Part shown: positions 52,174 through 62,146 of the stretch, one piece after another
How the letters are laid out: the number at the start of each line of letters is the position of its first letter
Position numbering within the stretch: position 1 is the stretch's first letter
DNA from: CBFDBF01 sp050293315
GTDB lineage: Bacteria; Pseudomonadota; Gammaproteobacteria; Chromatiales; Chromatiaceae
NCBI GenBank assembly: GCA_050293315.1
Contig: JBNKMS010000015.1
Span: 1 to 64,000 of the forward strand
Direction of reading: 5' to 3'
Length of the DNA stretch: 64,000 nt
The notes under the pieces: generated by a model
Told to the model about the DNA's origin: nothing
The model's database searches: none
The model's input: only the letters and a program-made list of their open reading frames with translations
Position numbers and translations under genes: made by a program

Positions 52174-53997
52174 ATGGATCTACAAACACTTACTTATCTA
52201 TTTGTTGGCGGCACCTTTGCCCTGTACATCGGTATCGCCATCTGGTCCCGGGCATCCAGCACCGGGGAATTCTATGTAGCCGGCAAGGGCGTTCATCCGA
52301 TCGCCAATGGTATGGCAACAGGGGCCGACTGGATGTCAGCGGCCTCCTTCATATCCATGGCCGGCCTGATCGCCTTCACCGGATACGGTGGCTCGGTGTT
52401 CCTGATGGGATGGACCGGTGGTTATGTGCTACTGGCCATGCTGTTGGCGCCCTACCTGCGCAAATTCGGCAAATTTACGGTACCGGAGTTTATCGGTGAA
52501 CGTTTCTACTCCAAGACCGCGCGTATCGTTGCGGTGATCTGTCTGATTGTGGCCTCCATTACCTATGTAATCGGCCAGATGAAGGGTATCGGTGTCGCCT
52601 TCTCCCGCTTCCTGGAGGTAGATTATGCCACTGGCCTGTTTACCGGCATGGGCATTGTGTTTATCTACGCCGTTTTAGGTGGCATGAAAGGTATCACCTA
52701 TACTCAGATCGCCCAGTACTGTGTGTTGATCTGCGCCTACACCGTACCAGCCGTATTCATCTCCCTCCATCTCACCGGCAACCCCATCCCGCAGCTTGGC
52801 CTTATCGGTAACATGGCTGACGGTGATGGCGTTACTCTGCTCGGTAGGCTGGACCAGGTGGTGACCGATCTGGGATTTAAAGAGTATACGACGGCAAAGA
52901 TGGGCAACACCCTTAATATGTTTGCCTACACCCTGACCCTGATGATCGGTACCGCGGGCCTGCCACATGTAATCATCCGCTTCTTTACCGTACCTAAGGT
53001 GAAGGATGCCCGCGCCTCTGCCGGTTGGGCACTGGTCTTCATCGCCCTGCTCTACACCGTGGCACCTGCTGTTGGTTCCATGGCCAGACTGAACCTGATG
53101 CACACCATCCAGGTCGGCGAGGTAGGGACCCCAGAAGGCAACATGCTTTATGCCGAACGTCCGAACTGGTTCAAGAAGTGGGAGACCACAGGCCTGCTCC
53201 ATTTCGAGGACAAAAACGGTGACGGTCGTGTACAGTACTACAACGACTCAAATGAAGAGTTCGCCGCCAAGGCGGAAGAGTATGGCTGGAAGGGTAACGA
53301 GCTGATGCACATTCCTTTCGGCAAGACAGTGGAAGACGCCAAGAGCGGTCCTGACCGTGACATCATGGTGTTGGCAAATCCAGAGATCGCAGGTCTGCCC
53401 AATTGGGTTGTTGCACTGGTTGTAGCTGGTGGTCTCGCCGCCGCACTCTCCACAGCAGCCGGTCTGTTGCTGGCCATCGCCTCGTCTGTATCCCACGATC
53501 TGTTGAAGGGCACATTTGCTCCGCAGATCACGGAGAAGCAGGAGCTGCTGGCCAGCCGTATCGCCATGGCCGGCGCCATCGGCCTGGCTGGCTACCTCGG
53601 CCTGCATCCGCCCGGGTTCGCGGCAGGAACGGTGGCTATTGCGTTTGGACTGGCCGCCTCCTCCATCTTCCCGGTGTTGATGATGGGGATCTTCTCCAAG
53701 CAGATAAATAACAAGGCCGCTATCTGGGGCATGCTCTCCGGCCTTGGTGTGACCCTGCTCTATGTGTTCCAGCACAAAGGCATCATGTTCATCCCTGGCA
53801 CCTCCTTCCTTGGAGACCTGCCGGCAGACTGGTTCCTGGGGATCTCACCGAACGCCTTCGGTGCGGTTGGTGCGCTGGTTAACTTCACTGTCGCATTCGT
53901 TGTAGCGAGCGTGACTGATGAGCCACCGGAGCACATCCAGCATCTGGTCGAGGATATCCGCATCCCCAAGGGTGCCGATGCCGCTGTAGACCATTGA
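52174..53997 (+). CDS. Sodium:solute symporter, VC_2705 family (probable acetate/monocarboxylate uptake)
   Basis: The 607-residue protein has about 13 helices and SSF motifs (FYVAGKGVHPIANGMATGADWMSAASF; GGMKGITYTQIAQ; GLAAALSTAAGLLLAIASSVSHDLL). A hydrophilic insert (about 325-405) carries DKNGDGRVQYYND, similar to a calcium-binding EF-hand/dockerin loop. The subfamily usually neighbours acs and DUF294 proteins, as it does here, so acetate or a related acid is the likely substrate. Transcription should end at the strong terminator at 54017-54053. Confidence 0.92.
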   Translation: MDLQTLTYLFVGGTFALYIGIAIWSRASSTGEFYVAGKGVHPIANGMATGADWMSAASFISMAGLIAFTGYGGSVFLMGWTGGYVLLAMLLAPYLRKFGKFTVPEFIGERFYSKTARIVAVICLIVASITYVIGQMKGIGVAFSRFLEVDYATGLFTGMGIVFIYAVLGGMKGITYTQIAQYCVLICAYTVPAVFISLHLTGNPIPQLGLIGNMADGDGVTLLGRLDQVVTDLGFKEYTTAKMGNTLNMFAYTLTLMIGTAGLPHVIIRFFTVPKVKDARASAGWALVFIALLYTVAPAVGSMARLNLMHTIQVGEVGTPEGNMLYAERPNWFKKWETTGLLHFEDKNGDGRVQYYNDSNEEFAAKAEEYGWKGNELMHIPFGKTVEDAKSGPDRDIMVLANPEIAGLPNWVVALVVAGGLAAALSTAAGLLLAIASSVSHDLLKGTFAPQITEKQELLASRIAMAGAIGLAGYLGLHPPGFAAGTVAIAFGLAASSIFPVLMMGIFSKQINNKAAIWGMLSGLGVTLLYVFQHKGIMFIPGTSFLGDLPADWFLGISPNAFGAVGALVNFTVAFVVASVTDEPPEHIQHLVEDIRIPKGADAAVDH

Positions 53998-54016
53998 TGT
54001 ACTGAAGATAGCAACC

Positions 54017-54053
54017 ATAGGTCCCGCCACTGTTGGCGGGACCTATTTTTTTC
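54017..54053 (+). terminator. Strong intrinsic terminator after the symporter gene
   Basis: Perfect 12-bp arms ATAGGTCCCGCC and GGCGGGACCTAT enclose a 6-nt loop; a run of seven T follows. It starts 20 nt past the symporter stop and separates the transporter unit from the DUF294 gene. Confidence 0.95.
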
Positions 54054-54167
54054 TTATAACAAGCTCTACGCATGGGTCTTCAGGCTGAATTCAGGGCCCA
54101 TCCGTAGGACTACCAGAGCACAACAGAACAACGCTATAATCAACCACCACGGCAACCTCCAGGTCTC

Positions 54168-56033
54168 ATGGAAATCGAACTGATAGAAATCCGGGATTTT
54201 CTGGCTCAACGGCATCCATTCGATGCCCTGCCTGAAGAGCGGCTAAATCAGCTCACAGAGGCCCTGCAGATCCGCTATCTGCGACGCGGCAGCCCTTTCC
54301 CCCCAGCGGATGCCGATGGTGACTATCTCTACATTGTACGCAGTGGCGCGGTCGAACTACGAGACAATAAAGGAAAACTGCACGGCAAGCTGGCAGAGGG
54401 AGACTACTATACCTCGCCCTGCCAACTAGTGGATTTCGATCTCACTACCCACAACCTGGCGGTAGAGGACAGCCTGCTCTATCTACTCTCCTGTGCCGAT
54501 CTAAAGAGTCTGCGTCTGGAATCTAAAGAGTTTGATCTCCACTTCAAAAACTCTATACGCGAACGCCTAAGGCGTGCCGCCTCAGGTGATGCCAGGGAGT
54601 CTGGTGACGGCATGGGTCACATGACGGTCAAGGTGGAAGAACTGGTAAAAAAACCGGCTGTCATCATGGAGGCGGACCGCAGTATACGTGAAGCAGCGCA
54701 GCTCATGTCTGAACAGAACGTCTCATCCGTAATGCTGCTAGAGTCAGGCAAACTGGCCGGCATAATAACCGATAGGGATCTGCGCAAACGCTGTGTGGCG
54801 GAGGGACTACCCGTAGATCAGCCAGCCCACACCATCATGACCAACAATCTTGAGACCATCGGGCACGACGCCCTGGCCCTCGAGGCGATGATGACCATGA
54901 CCCGGCTGCATGTACACCACCTGCCGGTGATGCAGGGGGAACAGATCTTCGGCATGCTTACCGCTACCGATATAACCCGTCACAACAGCCGCAACCCAGC
55001 CTTCATCGTTACCGACATACGCAAGTCCCAGGATCTGCAACAACTAATTGATATCTGCAGACGCCTACCATCGCTACAGCTGCAGCTGGCCAACTCCAGC
55101 GCTACGGCACTGCATATAGGCGAGGCAGTCTCCCTGATCACCGACGCCGTGACCACCCGCCTGATCGAAATAGCACAGGAGGAGCTGGGACCGGCACCGC
55201 TGCCTTTTGTCTGGGTCTGCGGAGGCTCCCAGGCACGGCGCGAACAGACCTCGCACTCCGACCAGGATAACGCCCTGATCATATCTGATGATCTGACTCC
55301 TGAGCATGAACCCTATTTCGAGGCCCTGGCCAAAAGTGTCTGTGATGGGCTCAACGCCTGCGGTTTCGTCTACTGCCCCGGTGATGCCATGGCAAGCAAC
55401 CGGCAGTGGCGACAACCGCTGCGCGTATGGCGTAGCTATTTCAGTGGCTGGATCAACAAGCCTGAGCCCAAGGCGCTGATGCTCTCCAGCATCTTCTTCG
55501 ATCTGCGCCCGGTATATGGCGAACTGAGGCTGTATAAAAGGCTACAGTTGGAGATACTCAACAAGACCCGTGACAACGGGATATTTACCGCCTATATGGC
55601 CGCCAATGCCCTTACTCACAGACCACCCCTCGGCTTCTTCCGTACCTTTGTCCTGATTCATGATGGCAAACATGACGACACCCTGGACCTGAAACACAGA
55701 GGCATTGTTCCAATCACTGATATCGCCCGGGTCCTGACCCTGGCCCGGGGAGTAAACGCCACCAACACCACCGACCGGCTACGGATCGCGATGAAGGCTG
55801 GGGCATTGAGTGAGGAGATGGGTGAGAATCTGATAGACGCACTGGAGTTCATTGCCAGCCTGCGCATAAGTCATCAGGCCGGTCAGATCCGTCGCGGCAG
55901 CCAGACTGACAACTACCTGCCGCCGGGCGATCTCTCAGAGCTGGAGCGCAAACATCTGAAAGACTCTTTCAAGGTGATACAGGATATGCAGGATACCATG
56001 GATCACCGTTACCAACTGGCACGTTTTCGTTAG
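54168..56033 (+). CDS. cNMP-binding/CBS/DUF294 nucleotidyltransferase-like regulator
   Basis: The 621-residue protein has four parts: a cyclic-nucleotide-binding domain (about 15-140), a CBS pair (about 165-290; IITDRDLRKRCVAEG, HHLPVM, GMLTATDITRH), a nucleotidyltransferase-like DUF294 domain (about 325-455; GGSQARREQTSHSDQDNALI with G-S, R-E and D-D intact) and a DUF294_C helical domain (480-615). The architecture resembles GlnD-type signal proteins. It is a regular neighbour of VC_2705 symporters and acs, so it probably modifies or regulates something in acetate use; the target is unknown. The exonuclease gene follows by 2 nt. Confidence 0.9.
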   Translation: MEIELIEIRDFLAQRHPFDALPEERLNQLTEALQIRYLRRGSPFPPADADGDYLYIVRSGAVELRDNKGKLHGKLAEGDYYTSPCQLVDFDLTTHNLAVEDSLLYLLSCADLKSLRLESKEFDLHFKNSIRERLRRAASGDARESGDGMGHMTVKVEELVKKPAVIMEADRSIREAAQLMSEQNVSSVMLLESGKLAGIITDRDLRKRCVAEGLPVDQPAHTIMTNNLETIGHDALALEAMMTMTRLHVHHLPVMQGEQIFGMLTATDITRHNSRNPAFIVTDIRKSQDLQQLIDICRRLPSLQLQLANSSATALHIGEAVSLITDAVTTRLIEIAQEELGPAPLPFVWVCGGSQARREQTSHSDQDNALIISDDLTPEHEPYFEALAKSVCDGLNACGFVYCPGDAMASNRQWRQPLRVWRSYFSGWINKPEPKALMLSSIFFDLRPVYGELRLYKRLQLEILNKTRDNGIFTAYMAANALTHRPPLGFFRTFVLIHDGKHDDTLDLKHRGIVPITDIARVLTLARGVNATNTTDRLRIAMKAGALSEEMGENLIDALEFIASLRISHQAGQIRRGSQTDNYLPPGDLSELERKHLKDSFKVIQDMQDTMDHRYQLARFR

Positions 56034-56035
56034 TT

Positions 56036-56725
56036 ATGTGGACGCATCTGTTTAGCAAAGAGACCCAACGCAAACGTGCCCTGGCGCGGGCAGATCACAG
56101 CGTCATGCGAGAATATCTCTCTGTGCCCTTTATTAACAAGAGAGAGGACTGGCGCAGAGTGGATATTGTAGCCCTGGACCTTGAGACCACAGGGCTAGAT
56201 CCAAAGTCAGACAGCATCCTCAGCTTTGGCCTTGTGGATATGCATAATAGTACTATCCGCCTGAACTCAGCTTGGTATGAGGTGGTACAGATAGAGGGGC
56301 AGATACCGGAATCGTCGGCTGTAATCCACCATATCACGGACGATGACGCTGCAGCAGGCAGATCACTGGAGGAGTTACTGCCTAGGTTGCTGCAGCGACT
56401 GGCGGGAAAGGTTATCCTTGTCCACTACAAGAGTATTGAGCAAAATTTTATTGATGCGGCCTGTCGCCGCCTATATGGGGCACCCTTTATCATACCCATC
56501 ATTGACACACTGCCCATTGCACAACGCCTGTTGGAACTGCGCAACCACACCATTCAGCCGGGCAATCTGCGCCTGTTCAACCTGCGCGATATGTATGGGC
56601 TACCAAAATACAGGGCCCATAACGCCCTGTATGACGCGCTGACTACAGCCGAGCTATTCCTGGCCATGGCGGCTGAGATCGCCCCCAGTGGGGACTACCA
56701 GATAGGAGGCTTTATTAACGCATGA
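56036..56725 (+). CDS. DnaQ-like 3'-5' exonuclease
   Basis: A 229-residue DEDDh exonuclease: VALDLETTGLDPKSD (D, E), VIHHITDDDA, LVHYKSIEQNFIDAA and HNALYDALTTAELFLA (H, D). It resembles DNA polymerase III epsilon in fold only; no clamp-binding tail is present. It lies between the DUF294 gene (2-nt gap) and the anchored-protein gene (ATGA overlap). The same order occurs beside acetate genes in other proteobacteria, and why an exonuclease belongs there is unclear. Confidence 0.9.
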   Translation: MWTHLFSKETQRKRALARADHSVMREYLSVPFINKREDWRRVDIVALDLETTGLDPKSDSILSFGLVDMHNSTIRLNSAWYEVVQIEGQIPESSAVIHHITDDDAAAGRSLEELLPRLLQRLAGKVILVHYKSIEQNFIDAACRRLYGAPFIIPIIDTLPIAQRLLELRNHTIQPGNLRLFNLRDMYGLPKYRAHNALYDALTTAELFLAMAAEIAPSGDYQIGGFINA

Positions 56726-57315
56726 AACCGCGTGATAAAAATGCCAAAATAAGGCTGCCGAAGCTATACAAAAGGTTGCTACTGATCGCTATTGTAGTCG
56801 GCCCCATATGGTGGCTGGTATTCACTGAAGACGGACAGCGTCGTAGTGATATGGTGTTGATCAGCCTGTTTGGGGGAGAGCCCCTATATCTCAACCTCAA
56901 GCTGCTGGACAACCGCGTTTCAGAGCCGGAGATAATGGAGCTATACCCGGATATCAGGTGGCAGTGCCAAGATCAGAAAACAGCATTTGGTGAACATCAC
57001 TGTTTTGGCAAGATCGGCAGCTTCAACAATCTGCCGGCGGACTACGCAACCATATTCTTCCGCAATGGCGGGATCAATGCAGTCAAGGTGGGGTATCGGC
57101 GCAACTACCACACCCAGTTGGGACTTGATCTCAAACGTCAACTGGGACCACCGCTACAGCAGGTTACCGCCTCTGCAGAGGTGCCAGAGCCAGACCTGAT
57201 CGTACAGTGGCGCACCGATCACGGCTTTATCATTACAAAAAAGCGGCTGGATAGAGGAGAAGAGGCAGCACTCTTATGGCTATCCGCCAGACAGATGAGT
57301 TACAGCAGCAACTAA
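56722..57315 (+). CDS. Membrane-anchored periplasmic protein of unknown function
   Basis: The 197-residue protein has a basic N-terminus, one membrane helix (LLLIAIVVGPIWWLVF, about 20-35) and a mixed alpha/beta domain outside. Two cysteines (in RWQCQDQ and HHCFGKIG) could form a disulfide. No family is recognised. Its ATG overlaps the exonuclease stop by 4 nt, and acs follows after 48 bp, so it belongs to the acetate transcription unit. Confidence 0.75.
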   Translation: MKPRDKNAKIRLPKLYKRLLLIAIVVGPIWWLVFTEDGQRRSDMVLISLFGGEPLYLNLKLLDNRVSEPEIMELYPDIRWQCQDQKTAFGEHHCFGKIGSFNNLPADYATIFFRNGGINAVKVGYRRNYHTQLGLDLKRQLGPPLQQVTASAEVPEPDLIVQWRTDHGFIITKKRLDRGEEAALLWLSARQMSYSSN

Positions 57316-57363
57316 AACGGTTTCAACCCATACATGAATAACTGATAACTTAGGAGCACACCA

Positions 57364-59307
<1,944 letters not shown>

Positions 59308-59559
59308 CCATAACCATCCATGGTGGCTGGGTCCGGCCCGGCCTTCCATGGCCGGGCGTTCGCTAGGTTTCCTCGGTCCACAGGACCGAGGGACCAGCTC
59401 ACCCCACGGTAGTCGATAACCTCATCGACAACAGGGAAAACAGATAACCTAACCATTCCTGGTAGTAGGGTTATAACCTCCTCCTCGCTCAACGCAACAC
59501 TTATGCTAGAATTGGGCAGAGTTGGCAAAAAAATATATAACAACCAGAAGAGAGGTCCT
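59308..59559. other. Gap behind acs with two hairpins and a ghost acs tail
   Basis: The 252 bp contain two perfect hairpins, GCCCGGCC-ttccat-GGCCGGGC (59336-59357) and CCTCGGTCC-aca-GGACCGAGG (59371-59391), then a second copy of the acs 3' end (59403-59459). Neither hairpin has a T run. The ribosome binding site of the DUF1631 gene is at the right end. Confidence 0.7.
59403..59459 (+). repeat. Ghost copy of the acs 3' end
   Basis: The segment repeats acs codons PTVVDNLIDNRENR-stop (59263-59307) at an offset of 140 bp. Four bases differ, all at third positions and all synonymous: AAT/AAC, AGA/AGG, GAG/GAA and the stop TAG/TAA. Similarity continues about 15-20 bp past the stop (TAACCAT...TGGT in both). 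Confidence 0.85.
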
Positions 59560-61788
59560 ATGGAGAGGCACCCCACACTCCCACCAAAAGACCTGATCAA
59601 GCAGCACCGTGGAGTCCTGCGCGAGTGCCAGAAGATCGCGACAGACTATTGCTCTAATAACGTCAGCAAGCTATTCGAGAATAGCGAGGTCGCTCTACTG
59701 GACTTCGCTGATGAGGCCGAATCAAACCAGTTCTACACACACTTTCTGGAGGCTATTAATCTTATTAAGGGGAGTCGTGAACAGGCTGAAGAGTGTTTCC
59801 GTGAGCTTCTTGATAAAGGGTTTGATCAATTTATTGACGGAGACAATCTATTTGATACGACAATCATAGAGTCCGGTACCCCCGAAAAACTGGAGCTGGT
59901 CGAACGTGAGGCGATGGATGAAAATACGGCCGTTGAAAAAATAATCTCCCGCATTAGAAACCACTGCTTCCAAGAGCTCTACGCCATGGGACAGCGTCTC
60001 TCTCTGCTGCATGAAGGTGAACAACTGAAAGAGCATAATATACCATCCGGCCCACACCATATAATCAAATCATTTCAGCAGGCTATCAAACAGATCCCTA
60101 TCGAGTATGACATCAGAATTGTACTGTTCGCCCTGTTTGATCGCTACTTCACCAAAGATATAGAGATCATATATCATGAAATGAATGACCTGCTGGCAGA
60201 TGCCGGACTGTTCCCCAATCTGAAGCCAATCATCAGAAAAAGCCATCCAGGTAAAACCAAAGACACAGAGACACAGCAGGCAGATGACGATATAAACGCG
60301 CATGGTGACGCTCCAGAACAGAGCCTGGCAATAGGCAAGGAGGTGTTCAACTCTATCTGTCAGCTCTTAGGGACGCGCCGCAGTATGGATTCAGACTACA
60401 GCCCGCATCCAGGCGTCCCACGAAGAAATATAGAAATTACCATGGAGCTGGTTGACCATGTAGGCAGTATCCAGCAACAGGGGCATATAAATTTCTCTCG
60501 CATCACCACTAACGCAAACCAGCAACTACCGGACATAGAGTTCAACGAAGAGTTGCTGGAACAGAGAAGAGCAGATCTACTAGAGGAGCGCGAGCAACTG
60601 CTTGCAGGGATGGATAAAAACATGATCCCTGTAGTCGATTTGAATATTATCGATGTGGTCGGAATGGTATTCAAATACGCACTAGACGATGATGAACTGC
60701 CGAATATTGTAAAGGTGCTGTTAAGCCACCTGCATACTCCATATCTTAAGGTGGCCCTATTGGACCACAACTTCCTGGTAGACAGTAAGCATATAGCTCG
60801 CCGTCTGCTTAACCTGATGGCAAAGAGCGGGCGCAAATGGGTGGATGTAGAGATGCTGGATGCCGGCATATACTTCTCTCTGGAGAAGTATGTTGAAAGG
60901 ATACTGCATGAATTTCATGATGACATGGATATCTTTCATGAGATATCTGAGGAATTAGAGCAGGAGATCAGGCAGTTCGAGAAAAAGATCAAGCTTATTG
61001 AGAACAGAACAAAAGAGGCTGAGAAAGGAAAAGAGCGGCTGACTCATGCCCGCACACTGGCCACCGATGCGATTAATGACCTTATCGGTCAACACCTGAT
61101 CCCGGATGAGATTGACCAGTTCCTACACCATCCGTGGCTGGATAGAATGATCTTGATACTGCTACGCGATCCAGAAGCGGAACAAGGCAGTGACTGGCAA
61201 GAGTCTCTGGAGGTGGCAGATTCTTTGGTTTGGGCGATACAGGCGAGTCATGATAGTGAGGTCAAGGAGGAGCTGCGAGTTAAACTGCCCGGACTGAAAC
61301 GACAGATTATCAAGAGCCTTACTCCATTCGGAGAACCGTTTTTTGCTTACAACGATGCCATGTTCGGCCTGCTCTCTGAGTATCTGACCACAAGCGTAAT
61401 CACAGCACCGCCAGAGAGTGTGGCGCCTAAAACGGAGCCACAGCAGCCGGCGCCAGATATGGAAGAGACACCACTGCTCTCCAAAAAGGAAGAGAAGATG
61501 GTGGAAAAACTCAAAAACACCAGCTTCGACACCTGGTTCATGTTTATGGATACAGGCATGGGCGCACGAGAACTGAAACTGTCATGGTTCAGCAGGTTAA
61601 CCGGTAAATTTATGTTTGTAGATCACTATGGCGCCAAAGCGATGGTAATTGACATAAACAAACTTGCCGGCCTAATGTGCAGCAACAAAGTGCAGATAGT
61701 CACACAAACTACGGCACCTTTTGTTGATCGCGCCCTTAAAGCTATTCGTAATACACTCAGCAAGACCTTCGGCAAAAAGACAAACTGA
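59560..61788 (+). CDS. DUF1631 family protein
   Basis: The roughly 742-residue soluble protein matches DUF1631: LIKQHRGVLRECQKIATDYC at the start, ALFDRYFTKDIEIIYHEMNDLLADAG, the long helical middle with VLLSHLHTPYLKVALLDHNFL, and the C-terminal SFDTWFMFMDTGMGARELKLSWFSRLTGKFMFVD. The family is uncharacterised. The end has a PilZ-like beta pattern, and a PilZ gene follows by 7 nt, so a link to cyclic di-GMP is plausible. ATG at 59560 has AGAGAGG upstream. Confidence 0.87.
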   Translation: MERHPTLPPKDLIKQHRGVLRECQKIATDYCSNNVSKLFENSEVALLDFADEAESNQFYTHFLEAINLIKGSREQAEECFRELLDKGFDQFIDGDNLFDTTIIESGTPEKLELVEREAMDENTAVEKIISRIRNHCFQELYAMGQRLSLLHEGEQLKEHNIPSGPHHIIKSFQQAIKQIPIEYDIRIVLFALFDRYFTKDIEIIYHEMNDLLADAGLFPNLKPIIRKSHPGKTKDTETQQADDDINAHGDAPEQSLAIGKEVFNSICQLLGTRRSMDSDYSPHPGVPRRNIEITMELVDHVGSIQQQGHINFSRITTNANQQLPDIEFNEELLEQRRADLLEEREQLLAGMDKNMIPVVDLNIIDVVGMVFKYALDDDELPNIVKVLLSHLHTPYLKVALLDHNFLVDSKHIARRLLNLMAKSGRKWVDVEMLDAGIYFSLEKYVERILHEFHDDMDIFHEISEELEQEIRQFEKKIKLIENRTKEAEKGKERLTHARTLATDAINDLIGQHLIPDEIDQFLHHPWLDRMILILLRDPEAEQGSDWQESLEVADSLVWAIQASHDSEVKEELRVKLPGLKRQIIKSLTPFGEPFFAYNDAMFGLLSEYLTTSVITAPPESVAPKTEPQQPAPDMEETPLLSKKEEKMVEKLKNTSFDTWFMFMDTGMGARELKLSWFSRLTGKFMFVDHYGAKAMVIDINKLAGLMCSNKVQIVTQTTAPFVDRALKAIRNTLSKTFGKKTN

Positions 61789-61795
61789 CTTAACA

Positions 61796-62146
61796 ATGGA
61801 TAGTGCCATGCAAGAGAAAAGATGCTGTAGTAGAAAAAAGCTAGACAATCAGATCCAGGCTATCGACAGCAACACAATGGAGCCGCTTGGAATCCTTGCA
61901 AATATCAGCAGAGAAGGTTTTATGTTGATAGGAAACCAACGGATTGAACCAGCCAATGTATTCCAGCTAATCTTAGAGCTTGCGCAGCCAATAGATGGCG
62001 TGAATACAATAGAGTGCGGTGCAGAAAGCCTCTGGTCGGACACAGCAGCAGACGACTCTTTAAACTGGTCTGGGTTTCAGATTATTGATATTAGTGATGA
62101 CGATGCAAAATTAATTGCACAGAGATTTGATCTGGCAGAAGATTAA
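61796..62146 (+). CDS. PilZ-domain protein
   Basis: A 116-residue single PilZ domain, a cyclic di-GMP receptor type: the basic N-terminal switch (KRCCSRKKL) and the (D/N)-x-S-x-x-G motif as NISREGFML. The RxxxR spacing is imperfect, so ligand binding is not assured. ATG at 61796 or 61808 may be used. It follows the DUF1631 gene by 7 nt. Its TAA overlaps the stop of the convergent ptsP gene. Confidence 0.8.
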   Translation: MDSAMQEKRCCSRKKLDNQIQAIDSNTMEPLGILANISREGFMLIGNQRIEPANVFQLILELAQPIDGVNTIECGAESLWSDTAADDSLNWSGFQIIDISDDDAKLIAQRFDLAED

